A stretch of 64,000 bases of DNA from Psychrobacter ciconiae (lineage in GTDB: Bacteria > Pseudomonadota > Gammaproteobacteria > Pseudomonadales > Moraxellaceae): NCBI RefSeq assembly GCF_904846055.1, contig NZ_CAJGYV010000001.1, positions 868,001-932,000 of the forward strand, given 5' to 3'. This document shows, piece after piece, positions 48,569 through 57,617 of the stretch. Both the position numbers and the translations under genes were made by a program. Numbering within the stretch: position 1 is the stretch's first letter; each line of letters opens with the position of its first letter. The notes beneath the pieces are model-generated. The model saw only the letters and a list, made by a program, of their open reading frames with translations, ran no database searches and was not told the origin of the DNA.

Positions 48569-49609
48569 ATGAGCGCTTTAGCTGCCCCGCGATTTGTTCC
48601 GTTCACCTCATTTTCAGCCTTTAAAGACGCGCTGCAACAGCAAATCGAGGCGGATTTAACCGTTCTTTTTGCAGCGACCGATTTGCCAAGCCCGCTTGTT
48701 GATGCTTGCCGTTATGTGATGATGAACCAAGGCAAATTGGTGCGACCACTATTGGTTGCCGCCGCCTTTGTCAGCACCAGTCACAAGGACAGCTTTGAGA
48801 CGCCAACCCTGAGCGTTGACGCAATTGATAATAAAAACAGCGCTGAAAATGAATTATTAAACCAAGTAAATGAGCAGTTAGAAATCCAAAGTCACTTTGA
48901 TATGTGCCGCCGCGCTGCCCTTGCCGTTGAGCTTTTGCACACTTACTCGCTGGTTCATGACGACCTGCCGTGTATGGACGATGACGCGCTGCGCCGTGGT
49001 CAGCCCACCGCTCATGTGGCATTTACTGAGGCAACCGCGCTGCTGGCAGGCGATGTGCTGCAAACACTTGCTTTTGAAGTGCTGACTGCCAAACTGCCGA
49101 CCTTTTCGCCATTTAATCCGCTGATTGCCGGTGAGCTTTTAGCTGTATTTGCGCCACGAGCGCGGCGGATGGTGGCAGGTCAAATGCTGGACTTAAACGC
49201 CGAAGCCAAAGCCAATATCAGCCAAAACGAGCTTGAAGCCATCCACGGCGACAAAACCGGCGCGCTCATTGAAGCTGCCATGCTGATGGGCGCGATTTGC
49301 GGTAATGCCACCGCTCCTGAGCGCATTGCCCTGCAAGATTGCGCTCAACATATCGGGCTTGCCTTTCAAGTTCAAGACGACATTTTGGACGTCACCATGA
49401 GCACCGACGCGCTTGGCAAACCTGCCGGAAGCGATGAAAAACTGGACAAATCCACTTACGTAAAACTTATGGGGATTGACGCGGCAAGCCATTACGCCCA
49501 AAGCCTATTTAACCAAGGTCGCCAAGCCATCACCACCACCTTAAAAGACAACCCAAACCATAAAGCACTGCTTGAACTCATCGATTGGCTTTGGGCGCGG
49601 CAAAAATAA
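48569..49609 (+). CDS. ispA: Polyprenyl synthetase, farnesyl diphosphate synthase type
   Basis: 346 residues with both Asp-rich motifs: FARM DDLPCMDDDALRRGQPT and SARM QDDILD, plus GKLVRPLL near the N-terminus. The four-residue FARM spacing and ispA-like context suggest geranyl/farnesyl diphosphate synthase. A Ser/Asn/Glu-rich insertion (about residues 70-108) makes it longer than the usual 300. The chain length is inferred, not shown. Confidence 0.88.
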   Translation: MSALAAPRFVPFTSFSAFKDALQQQIEADLTVLFAATDLPSPLVDACRYVMMNQGKLVRPLLVAAAFVSTSHKDSFETPTLSVDAIDNKNSAENELLNQVNEQLEIQSHFDMCRRAALAVELLHTYSLVHDDLPCMDDDALRRGQPTAHVAFTEATALLAGDVLQTLAFEVLTAKLPTFSPFNPLIAGELLAVFAPRARRMVAGQMLDLNAEAKANISQNELEAIHGDKTGALIEAAMLMGAICGNATAPERIALQDCAQHIGLAFQVQDDILDVTMSTDALGKPAGSDEKLDKSTYVKLMGIDAASHYAQSLFNQGRQAITTTLKDNPNHKALLELIDWLWARQK

Positions 49610-49700
49610 GTGGAAGGCTAGTTTTGAAAGTTATTAGTGTTGAAAGTGATAAAAACAATAAAAAAGATAACGCGAAATAAGAAAAAACTAAGGATGAGCC

Positions 49701-50519
49701 ATGACTGACAATAAAAACCCCACCGTTTATCTTGGCACGGGCGGCTACAGCGACACCGATTTATTAGGAACGCTGTATCCGACCGGAACGAAAAAAACCG
49801 ACTTTTTAAAAGAATACGCCAAGCACTACGGCGCGGTTGAGTTGAATAGCACCTTTTATGCGCCCATCGGTCAAAAAGCCTTTGCCGGAATGATTGACAA
49901 AGCTTACAACCAAGCCGGAAGTCAGCTTAAATTTGCCGTCAAACTGCACCAAGACTTCACCCACGCCCGCAAAGGTACGGCGGAGCATGCCGAAGCTTTT
50001 TTAAACGCGCTTTCGCCACTTGTGGAAGCTGATGCCTTAGCGCCACTACTTTTGCAGTTTCCGCATGGTTTTGACCGCAACCAAGCCAACCGCTTGTATC
50101 TGAGCGAGCTCGTTAGTTGGTTTTCAGGCTATCCGCTTGCCATTGAGTTTCGCCATAACAGTTGGCACACGCCGCAAGTGGTGGACAGCTTTGTCAAGCA
50201 AGGGCTGATTTGGTGCAGCGTCGATTATCCCAAGGTGTCGGGACTGCCGCCTTCACGGCTGATTTTCACGAGCCGAACGGGCTATTTGCGCATGCATGGC
50301 AACAATCTAAACTGGTGGGATGCGATGAGCGCCAGCGACCGCCACGACTATCGCTATACCGAGGCGGAAATGCAAGACTGGGCGCAAGCCATTGACAATC
50401 AGCGCCAGCATTTTGATACGCTTTTCGTGTTTTTTCAAAATACAGTCAACGCGCATTCTTATTATAATATTAAGATGCTTCGGGCGGCGCTTGAGGGGTT
50501 TGGGATTGAAGTACTTTAA
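49701..50519 (+). CDS. DUF72/YecE-family protein
   Basis: 272 residues with the DUF72 TIM-barrel pattern: GTGGYSDTDLLGTLYP, AVELNSTFYAPIG, LPLAIEFRHNSW, and YLRMHGN. Function unknown in the family; a nuclease-like role has been proposed. AAGGATGAG precedes the ATG. Same direction as ispA (92 bases upstream). Confidence 0.87.
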   Translation: MTDNKNPTVYLGTGGYSDTDLLGTLYPTGTKKTDFLKEYAKHYGAVELNSTFYAPIGQKAFAGMIDKAYNQAGSQLKFAVKLHQDFTHARKGTAEHAEAFLNALSPLVEADALAPLLLQFPHGFDRNQANRLYLSELVSWFSGYPLAIEFRHNSWHTPQVVDSFVKQGLIWCSVDYPKVSGLPPSRLIFTSRTGYLRMHGNNLNWWDAMSASDRHDYRYTEAEMQDWAQAIDNQRQHFDTLFVFFQNTVNAHSYYNIKMLRAALEGFGIEVL

Positions 50520-50599
50520 TTTTTGAAAATTTCAATTATTATAAAACTTTAGTTTATTAGCCTTTATAAGCACAATCTAAGATACCAATAGGAGCTAAC

Positions 50600-51421
50600 T
50601 TGTTTACTATAATTACTGAAAATGATGAATCTGCCTGGAAAGATGAAAAAGGCATTCGTTATCACTTCCCTAAGAGATATAGAAAGCTTTTAAAACCCGG
50701 TACTCGAGTAATTTACTATAAAGGCTCTATGAAAAAGAGTAAATATTTAGACGAAAGATTATCAGATAAGCCACACTATTTTGCTATTGCGAAAATTGGT
50801 GATATTGAGATTGACCGCGAAAGTAAAAAAGGTGATTATTTTGCAACTATCGTTGATTATCAACCTTTTAATGAACCTATTTTAGCTAAACAAAATGATG
50901 AATATTTAGAAGTGATTCCAGAATCCCGAATAACTAACTACTGGCGCGACGGCGTCCGAAGAATTGATGAAACAATATATAATAGTATTTTGTCGCAAGT
51001 TCATCTCAATAAAGCTAATTTAGCTGAAATAAACCTTAATAAAAATAAAGCTTTAACCTCGTCAGATTCCATTGATGACTCATTAAAATCTACTCGTAAA
51101 GAGGGTGGTAAAATCGTCTATTTCGGAACTAAGTATGAAAGAGATGCAACGAATCGCAAGAGAGCCATTGATATTCACGGTGTTACGTGCAAAGCGTGCG
51201 GTTTTAATTTTGAAGATTTTTATGGCGCATACGCTAAGGATTATATCCAAATTCATCATATTACCCCCTTATCAGAGTTGGATGGTGCCACCCATATAAA
51301 CCCAAAAACAGATTTAATTCCAGTTTGTGCGAATTGCCATGTGACCATTCATCGAAAAAAAGACCACACTTTATCAATTGATGAGCTTAAAGAGCTAATT
51401 AAAAAACAATCAAATATCTAA
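50600..51421 (+). CDS. HNH endonuclease with N-terminal EVE/PUA-like module
   Basis: 273 residues. The start is TTG at 50600 with AGGAG six bases upstream; the next in-frame Met is over 40 codons away. Residues about 1-95 (YHFPKRYRKLLKPGTRVIYY and HYFAIAKIGDIEID) look like the EVE/PUA-like module seen ahead of nuclease domains. Residues 195-255 are an HNH: C197xxC200, IQIHH (His219/220), NPKTDLIPV, C243xxCH (247) and His251. EVE-HNH proteins are usually modification-dependent restriction enzymes. Its DNA is visibly more AT-rich than the flanking genes, suggesting acquisition. No methylase or other defence gene adjoins. Confidence 0.8.
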   Translation: MFTIITENDESAWKDEKGIRYHFPKRYRKLLKPGTRVIYYKGSMKKSKYLDERLSDKPHYFAIAKIGDIEIDRESKKGDYFATIVDYQPFNEPILAKQNDEYLEVIPESRITNYWRDGVRRIDETIYNSILSQVHLNKANLAEINLNKNKALTSSDSIDDSLKSTRKEGGKIVYFGTKYERDATNRKRAIDIHGVTCKACGFNFEDFYGAYAKDYIQIHHITPLSELDGATHINPKTDLIPVCANCHVTIHRKKDHTLSIDELKELIKKQSNI

Positions 51422-51451
51422 TTGATCTTAATTAAGTTTATAATGTTAGCA

Positions 51452-51484
51452 CAAAAAAAAGACGCCTCTCAGCGTCTTTTTTAA
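51452..51484. terminator. Bidirectional terminator HNH gene / sodB
   Basis: AAGACGC (51459-51465) and GCGTCTT (51472-51478) with a six-base loop, A-run before and T-run after. Confidence 0.9.
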
Positions 51485-51504
51485 ATCAATCACAAGCTCA
51501 AAGA

Positions 51505-52134
51505 TTACTCTTCAACGCCTGCGTCTTGACCTTTATATTTTGCGTTCGCGTAGTCCCAGTTCACAAGCTTATCAAGGAACGTGTCCACATAGTCAGGACG
51601 ACGGTTGCGATAGTCGATATAGTACGCATGTTCCCAAACGTCACAAGTCAATACCGCAACTTTACCATGCGCCATTGGGGTATCGGCGTTGGCAGTTTTC
51701 ATGATAGACAATTTGCCGCCTTCAGTGTCAGCAACCAACCAAGCCCAACCTGAACCAAACTGAGAAACCGCAGCGGTTTTGAACTCGTCGCGGAACTTGT
51801 CATAGCTACCAAAGGCTTCTTCGATTTTGCCTTTTAAGTCGCCCGTTGGCTCGCCGCCGCCATTGTTTGGCGTCATGCAGTTCCAATAAAACGTGTGGTT
51901 CCAAACTTGAGCGGCTTGGTTAAAGATGTTTTGCGTGCTGTCATCTTTAGCCGTTGCTTTGATGATTTCAGGCAAAGTTTTACCTTCAAGTCCTGATCCT
52001 GGAAGCAATTCGTTCAATTTGTTGACATAAGCCGCGTGGTGCTTGTCGTGATGGTATTCAAGCGTTTCAGCGCTGATGTTTGGCTCTAAAGCGTCCTTGG
52101 CGTAAGGCAAATCTGGCAGTTTAATCTGTGACAT
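51505..52134 (-). CDS. sodB: Superoxide dismutase, Fe type
   Basis: Converts superoxide to peroxide and oxygen in the cytoplasm. The 209 residues have the metal ligands His28, His80, Asp165 and His169 (EYHHDKHH, WNHTFYWN, DVWEHAYY). AVSQFGSGWAWL and the FYWNCMTPNNGG region fit the iron rather than manganese subtype. AAAGGATA precedes ATG 52134. A TATAAT at 52168-52163 (minus) is a possible -10. Confidence 0.93.
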   Translation of the reverse strand: MSQIKLPDLPYAKDALEPNISAETLEYHHDKHHAAYVNKLNELLPGSGLEGKTLPEIIKATAKDDSTQNIFNQAAQVWNHTFYWNCMTPNNGGGEPTGDLKGKIEEAFGSYDKFRDEFKTAAVSQFGSGWAWLVADTEGGKLSIMKTANADTPMAHGKVAVLTCDVWEHAYYIDYRNRRPDYVDTFLDKLVNWDYANAKYKGQDAGVEE

Positions 52135-52510
52135 ATTATTATATCCTTTGCTGGTTTAGCCGATTATATTGCACGTTGCAATCATCACCGCAGCAGCATT
52201 TATCATGACGGGCATAAACAAAGCGTACTGGGCTAAATTGGCTGGAGGTTTATGAAAGATTCAAAAGCGTCTTGCGCTTTTTTTAAGCTGACCATGGTTA
52301 TTATCAGCGCGAAAGCTTTGCGCCGGTGACCATAACCAAGAGGCACTCATTTGCTATAAGCTTGAGGCATAGTATAGCAAATATGCCCTATCATATCCGT
52401 TACGGTATGTTATAGCCAGTATTTCATGGCAAAAACTTCCTTTTTTTCCCTTAGTTTTCCACCTTAATTTTACGCCTTATTTTTGACCACTTATCTAATT
52501 GAGAACCGTT
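52135..52510. other. Divergent region sodB / rdgB
   Basis: 376 bases. It holds a possible sodB -10 (52163-52168) and an orphan hairpin with T-run on plus (52263-52284). A 25-codon plus-strand frame (52252-52329) begins just after GGAGG but with only three bases of spacing, and the hairpin lies inside it. No gene is called. Confidence 0.5.
52263..52284 (+). terminator. Orphan terminator-like hairpin
   Basis: AAAAGCG (52263-52269) pairs with CGCTTTT (52275-52281) around a five-base loop, followed by TTT. No plus-strand gene ends here, as sodB is divergent. It could end a short unannotated RNA or be a chance hairpin. Confidence 0.4.
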
Positions 52511-53173
52511 ATGAGTTTAATCATCAGCGAAAGCCAAACGACCACCAAAACCCGTTCTGATACTAAGCAATGGGTACTTGCCAGTAACAATAAAGGCAAA
52601 TTAATTGAGTTTCAGCGCTTATTTGCAGCCGCCAACTTAAATGTTGACATCATTCCGCAAGGCAAGCTTGGCATCAGTGACGCTATTGAGGACGGCTTAA
52701 GCTTTGTTGAAAATGCCATTATCAAAGCCCGTCACGCCAGCCGTGAAAGTGGACTTCCCGCCATTGCCGACGATTCAGGGCTTTGCGTGCCGATTTTGGG
52801 AAATGCGCCGGGGATTTATTCCGCGCGCTTTGCAGGCGAGCATGGCAACGATGCCAAAAACAATGCCAAATTGCTTAATGAGCTTGCCCCACTTCGCTCG
52901 CAAACTGACGCCCCTATTAAGGGCATGTTTGTTTGCGTATTGGCAATGGTTCAGCACGCCGATGACCCGCTGCCGATTATCGCCGAAGGGCTTTGGCAGG
53001 GCGAGATTTTGGATGCGCCTTTTGGCGAGGGCGGTTTTGGTTATGACCCGCTGTTTTGGTTGCCAAAGTTACAGCAAAGCGCGGCAAGTTTGAGCATGGC
53101 AGACAAAAACCAAATCAGCCACCGCGGTCAGGCGATTGCGCGACTGCTTGAGCAGCTAAACACGCGATTTTAA
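52511..53173 (+). CDS. rdgB: dITP/XTP pyrophosphatase
   Basis: Removes non-canonical purine nucleotides (dITP, XTP). From ATG 52511 it has 220 residues; the in-frame TTG at 52499 is an alternative. Visible are ASNNKGKLIEFQRLF, ADDSGLCVPIL, GIYSARFAG, GEGGFGYDPLFWLP and the C-terminal SHRGQAI. Slightly longer than E. coli RdgB (197) because of an N-terminal extension. Confidence 0.94.
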   Translation: MSLIISESQTTTKTRSDTKQWVLASNNKGKLIEFQRLFAAANLNVDIIPQGKLGISDAIEDGLSFVENAIIKARHASRESGLPAIADDSGLCVPILGNAPGIYSARFAGEHGNDAKNNAKLLNELAPLRSQTDAPIKGMFVCVLAMVQHADDPLPIIAEGLWQGEILDAPFGEGGFGYDPLFWLPKLQQSAASLSMADKNQISHRGQAIARLLEQLNTRF

Positions 53174-53361
53174 GTGCTAACTTTTAAGTGCCAGCCTACG
53201 CGCAATTTTGCAGGGATTAGTTTTTACTTTGATTAGTAGATAGATTATACTGACCTACTTTTAAATTTTTATTACCATAAGGGCGTCATCAGCCCTAAGC
53301 TTTACCATCCCAAAACTGGCATCCGCAAATGCCAACCATTGATATTAAAGGTGCAACCAAC

Positions 53362-54696
53362 ATGGCAACAGATTTACAAGTGACGACCAACAAGCTGAAC
53401 AACAAAGAAACTCAGCTTACCGTCAAAGTTCCTGTCGAAAAAATCCAAAAGCAAGTCGAAAGCCGTATCGGTCAAGTGGCAAAAACTGCCAAAATTGACG
53501 GCTTCCGCAAAGGCAAAGTGCCCATGTCACACATCCGCGCTCAATACGGCGCAGGAATCCAGCAAGAAGTCATCAACGATGTCATCCGTGACACCGTTTT
53601 TGAAGCCATCAAAGAAGAAGACATCCGCGCCGTTGGCATGCCAAATATCGATGATGTGAAACTTGAAGACGACTTTTTGGTCTATCAAGCCACCGTTGAA
53701 ATCTTCCCAGAAATCGACGTTCAAGGCGTCAGCGACATCGAAGTTGAGCGTCAAAGCGCAACTGTCAGCGACGAAGACGTGGACACCATGATTGAAAACT
53801 TGCAAAAGCAGCGTCAAGAGTTTGCCGAAAAAGACGGCGCGGCGGACGAAGGCGACCAAGTGATTTTTGACTTTGAAGGCTCAATCGACGGCGAAAAATT
53901 TGAAGGCGGCTCTGCGGAAGACTTCAAATTGGTGCTTGGCAGCAATCAGATGATTCCAGGATTTGAAGATGGCATCAAAGGCATGAAAGCCGGCGACGAA
54001 AAAACCATCGAGGTGACCTTCCCTGAAGATTACCAAGCAGAAAACTTAGCCGGCAAACAAGCGCAATTTAAAATCAACGTAAAAAAAGTTGAAGAATCAA
54101 AATTGCCTGAAATCAACGATGAGTTTTTAGAACTGTTTGGCGTAAAAGAGGGCGGCATTGATAAACTCAAAGCCGACGTTCGCAAAAATATGGAACGCGA
54201 AATCAAAAACGCTGCGCGCAACCAAGTTAAGCAAGCCGCTTTTGACGCATTGCTTGAAAAAAATGAATTTGACGTGCCAAGCGCGATGCTTGAGCAAGAA
54301 ATCGACCGTCAGCGCAGCATGATGATGCAGCGCTTTGCTCAGCAATTTGGTGCTGCCGCCGATAGCTTTAACAAAGACATGCTGCCAAACGAGCTGTTTG
54401 AAGACCAAGCCCTTCGCGCCGCTCGCCTTGGCATTATCGTCGCGCGCCTTATCGACACCAACAACTTTGAAGTTGACCAAGACCGCGTTGAAGCCTTCAT
54501 CAAAGAAGCCGCTGAAAACTACGAAGATCCAGAAGAAGTCATCGAATACTATACCAATGACAAGCAGCAACGCGCGAACATTGAGTCAGTGGTATTAGAA
54601 GACCAAGTGGTTGATTATTTAATCGCTCAAGGTAAAGTCACTGACAAAGAAGTCAGCTACCAAGACCTACTTGCCGCTCAGCAGCAAGCCATGTAA
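53362..54696 (+). CDS. tig: Trigger factor
   Basis: Ribosome-bound chaperone and peptidyl-prolyl isomerase. Start ATG 53362 ([21 protein letters not shown], 444 residues) has AAAGGTG at good spacing; the ATG at 53329 adds [11 protein letters not shown] and is less likely. The ribosome-docking signature GFRKGKVP is present, and the FKBP domain spans about 155-240 ([20 protein letters not shown]). The long helical C-terminal arms end [21 protein letters not shown]. It precedes clpP-clpX in the widespread tig-clpP-clpX order, with its own terminator. Confidence 0.96.
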   Translation: MATDLQVTTNKLNNKETQLTVKVPVEKIQKQVESRIGQVAKTAKIDGFRKGKVPMSHIRAQYGAGIQQEVINDVIRDTVFEAIKEEDIRAVGMPNIDDVKLEDDFLVYQATVEIFPEIDVQGVSDIEVERQSATVSDEDVDTMIENLQKQRQEFAEKDGAADEGDQVIFDFEGSIDGEKFEGGSAEDFKLVLGSNQMIPGFEDGIKGMKAGDEKTIEVTFPEDYQAENLAGKQAQFKINVKKVEESKLPEINDEFLELFGVKEGGIDKLKADVRKNMEREIKNAARNQVKQAAFDALLEKNEFDVPSAMLEQEIDRQRSMMMQRFAQQFGAAADSFNKDMLPNELFEDQALRAARLGIIVARLIDTNNFEVDQDRVEAFIKEAAENYEDPEEVIEYYTNDKQQRANIESVVLEDQVVDYLIAQGKVTDKEVSYQDLLAAQQQAM

Positions 54697-54708
54697 TCGA
54701 CGCTGGTT

Positions 54709-54746
54709 TTAAAAAATGCCCTGACAACCTGTTGGGGCATTTTTCT
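54709..54746 (+). terminator. Terminator after tig
   Basis: AAAATGCCC (54713-54721) and GGGCATTTT (54735-54743) with a 13-base loop, followed by T. It separates tig from clpP. Confidence 0.8.
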
Positions 54747-54973
54747 TGAACCTTTTAAAACTAAGCTTGGCAGAATAAGCTTGAGCGCCGTTAAAATTGT
54801 AGCAAAATTGCTAATTTTAGCGCCCAATTACGCTTCAAGTCTTGATAATTAACGCCAAACGCCTTATTAATAGGTCACTTAATTTCTATTTTGGCACCGG
54901 CTGATAATAACTTTATTTTCTTCGTTAACCGTTTAATTTTCCCGACTTCGAGTTTATTTTTTAGGATATTTTT

Positions 54974-55636
54974 ATGACCGATTATGATCGCATCACGTCA
55001 AATCCGCATTTTGAAACGCTGCTTGGCGCGATGCCTGCCAAAAATGCTTTAGTTCCGATGGTCGTTGAGCAGTCCTCGCGCGGCGAGCGCTCGTTTGATA
55101 TTTTCTCGCGCCTTCTTCGCGAGCGCGTCATCTTTTTGACCGGTGAAGTTGAAGACAACATGGCAAACTTAATCGTCGCGCAACTGTTGTTTTTGGAAGC
55201 TGAAAACCCTGACAAAGACATTCATCTTTACATCAACTCCCCTGGCGGCGTGGTGACAGCGGGAATGGCAATTTACGACACCATGAACTTTATTAAGCCT
55301 GATGTGTCAACCATTTGCTTGGGTCAAGCCGCCTCTATGGGGTCGTTTTTATTATCAGCAGGCGCTAAAGGCAAACGTTATGCCCTTGCCAACTCGCGCG
55401 TGATGATCCATCAGCCTTTAGGCGGCTTTCGTGGTCAAGCGTCCGACATTGAAATTCACGCCCGCGAAATCATTGAATTAAAAGCCAAGTTGAACCGCTT
55501 GCTTGCAGAGCATACAGGGCAGCCGGTTGAGCGCCTAGAAAAAGACACCGACCGCGATAACTTTATGAGCGCTGCTGCCGCCAAAGCTTATGGTCTGGTC
55601 GATGAAGTGCTTGAGCGCCGCCCTGAAGGGTTATAA
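54974..55636 (+). CDS. clpP: ATP-dependent Clp protease proteolytic subunit
   Basis: Serine peptidase forming the Clp barrel. The 220 residues include catalytic Ser121 in [11 protein letters not shown] and His146 in [10 protein letters not shown]; the Asp is in [10 protein letters not shown]-terminal propeptide-like residues are present. AGGATA precedes the ATG. clpX follows 138 bases later. Confidence 0.97.
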   Translation: MTDYDRITSNPHFETLLGAMPAKNALVPMVVEQSSRGERSFDIFSRLLRERVIFLTGEVEDNMANLIVAQLLFLEAENPDKDIHLYINSPGGVVTAGMAIYDTMNFIKPDVSTICLGQAASMGSFLLSAGAKGKRYALANSRVMIHQPLGGFRGQASDIEIHAREIIELKAKLNRLLAEHTGQPVERLEKDTDRDNFMSAAAAKAYGLVDEVLERRPEGL

Positions 55637-55774
55637 ATTAACCTTTACTGCTGACTAAACAGCCAGCAACCATAAAGTTATAAAAAATGATGGCTAAAGC
55701 ATGAGCTTATGCTTTAGCGATTATTGACCAATTTTCAAGCGTAAACCCTGCGTGAACATTTAGGAGCGCCTTTT

Positions 55775-57052
55775 ATGGCCGATGACAACAACCCCCACTG
55801 CTCGTTTTGCGGCAAGGCCAAAAATGAGGTCAAACAATTAATTGCCGCCGACGACGCCAATATCTGTAATGAATGTATTGAGCTTTGCACCGATTTAATC
55901 GCTGACAGCGACCGCGAAGGCGGCATTCTTGATGACGATATCGACACCTCTTGGGTCAATAAAAAACTGCCCACCCCAAAGCAGCTTCGCGCCCATTTAG
56001 ATGAGTACGTCATCGGTCAAGATGCCGCCAAAAAAGCGCTTGCCGTTGCCGTTTATAACCATTATAAGCGCTTAAAAGTGAGCCAGCAGCTTGCCCAAGA
56101 TAGCAAAAAAGCCAAAATCGGCGCTGATGATGCGATGGTTGAACTGGCAAAAAGTAACATTTTGCTGATTGGTCCTACAGGATCGGGCAAAACGCTACTC
56201 GCCCAAACCCTTGCTCGCCTTTTGGATGTGCCGTTTGCGATGGCGGACGCAACCACACTCACTGAAGCCGGTTACGTGGGCGAAGATGTCGAAAACATCG
56301 TCCAAAAGCTGCTTCAAGCGTCAGATTACGACGTCAGTAAAGCTGAGCAAGGCATCATTTATATTGATGAAATCGATAAAATCAGCAAAAAAGGCGACAA
56401 CCCATCGATTACCCGCGACGTATCGGGCGAAGGCGTTCAGCAAGCGCTGCTAAAACTGATTGAAGGCACGGTTGCCGCCATTCCGCCACACGGCGGTCGC
56501 AAGCATCCGCAGCAAGAATTGATTCAGGTGGATACCAGCAATATATTGATTATCGTTGGCGGCGCGTTTGCAGGACTGGATAAAATCATCCAGCAGCGCA
56601 CTGAAAAAACCGGCATCGGCTTTAACGCGACCGTCAGCTCAAAAGACGACAGCCGCAAAAGCTCGGAGTTATTTAAAGAGGTTGAGCCGGAAGATTTGAT
56701 TAAGTTTGGCTTAATTCCTGAGCTAATCGGTCGATTGCCGGTGATTGCAGCTTTAGAGGAGCTTGATGAAGACGCACTGATGCAGATTTTAACCGAGCCA
56801 AAAAATGCGTTGGTCAAACAATACCGCTACTTGTTTGAAATGGAAGGCGCGGCGATTGACTTCACTGAAGATGCCCTCAAAGCCATTGCCAAACAAGCCA
56901 TGGCACGAAAAACGGGCGCTCGCGGTCTGCGCTCCATCGTCGAAAACGCGCTGCTTGAAACCATGTACGAAATCCCCTCCATGGAAGGCATCACGACGGT
57001 AACTGTTGACGAGGCGGTCATCAATGAAGGCAAAACGCCTAAAATCGCCTAA
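55775..57052 (+). CDS. clpX: ATP-dependent Clp protease ATP-binding subunit ClpX
   Basis: AAA+ unfoldase that feeds ClpP. The 425 residues start with a zinc-binding domain (C9xxC12, C31xxC34), then Walker [13 protein letters not shown], Walker [11 protein letters not shown], sensor-type GTVAAIPP...HPQQ and the C-terminal small domain. AGGAG precedes the ATG. It has an inverted repeat (57075-57108) and a likely terminator downstream. Confidence 0.97.
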   Translation: MADDNNPHCSFCGKAKNEVKQLIAADDANICNECIELCTDLIADSDREGGILDDDIDTSWVNKKLPTPKQLRAHLDEYVIGQDAAKKALAVAVYNHYKRLKVSQQLAQDSKKAKIGADDAMVELAKSNILLIGPTGSGKTLLAQTLARLLDVPFAMADATTLTEAGYVGEDVENIVQKLLQASDYDVSKAEQGIIYIDEIDKISKKGDNPSITRDVSGEGVQQALLKLIEGTVAAIPPHGGRKHPQQELIQVDTSNILIIVGGAFAGLDKIIQQRTEKTGIGFNATVSSKDDSRKSSELFKEVEPEDLIKFGLIPELIGRLPVIAALEELDEDALMQILTEPKNALVKQYRYLFEMEGAAIDFTEDALKAIAKQAMARKTGARGLRSIVENALLETMYEIPSMEGITTVTVDEAVINEGKTPKIA

Positions 57053-57141
57053 AATATATGTTACAATCCCCCGCCGAACGCCTAAGCGGTCAATGGCTTA
57101 AGCGTTCGCCCAAAACGTAATCGCTTATTAATGACTTGCCT

Positions 57142-57185
57142 GCGCCTTATGAAAATCATCAAGGCGCTTGGCGGTTATTTTTTAA
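57142..57185 (+). terminator. Probable terminator after clpX
   Basis: GCGCCTT (57142-57148) pairs with AAGGCGC (57161-57167), a 12-base loop, then the T-rich TTATTTTTT tract shortly after. It ends the clpX unit. Confidence 0.6.
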
Positions 57186-57357
57186 ATTTTTGTATTGTAA
57201 ACGGTTTATGATAATTCAGGTTTAATAACTTGAGGGCGGCGCGTTTTGTCGCCTTATTTTTTTGTCGTTCCTAATATTTGAGGCATTAGACCGTCACCGC
57301 GTCGTTACGTGAATTAATACTTCATGGCAGATTGATAACATTTTGTGCTAGGCTGAT

Positions 57358-57366
57358 TGCTATAAT
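57358..57366 (+). promoter_or_regulatory. Extended -10 promoter upstream of tsdA-like gene
   Basis: TGC directly precedes a perfect TATAAT (57361-57366), an extended -10 element; no good -35 is visible. It lies 250 bases upstream of the cytochrome gene, and the leader contains small hairpins including AGCC-TCGAC-GGCT followed by T6 near 57417-57436. Confidence 0.45.
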
Positions 57367-57617
57367 GTTATTAAAAACGCGTAGGCGGTTTTATAGCAAG
57401 CTTTTTATGGCAAGCTTAGCCTCGACGGCTTTTTTGATTTATAACACGTAAACCAAAAAGCCAAGCCAGCATAGTTTCTAACTTATTTCTAAAATAAATA
57501 ATGGTTGGAGATTATGACGATTTTGGGCTAAATTTAAGCTGCAATTAGGGATAATGCTGACTAAGTTATCATATTAAAACCATTTTACATATTATTTTTC
57601 ATTATAAGGATATGCCC

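Larger units (their letters stand above)
57053..57617. other. Non-coding region clpX / tsdA-like gene
   Basis: 565 bases without a gene. CGAACGC/GCGTTCG arms near 57075-57108 form a long stem with one mismatch. A second hairpin, GCGCCTT...AAGGCGC (57142-57167), is followed by T-rich DNA and probably ends the clpX transcript. An extended -10 (TGC then TATAAT, 57358-57366) could start the downstream gene with a 5' leader of about 245 bases. Confidence 0.5.

Noticed and set aside
57075..57108. Long inverted repeat after clpX as a terminator
   Set aside because: Good stem but no T-run; the next hairpin at 57142-57167 fits better.
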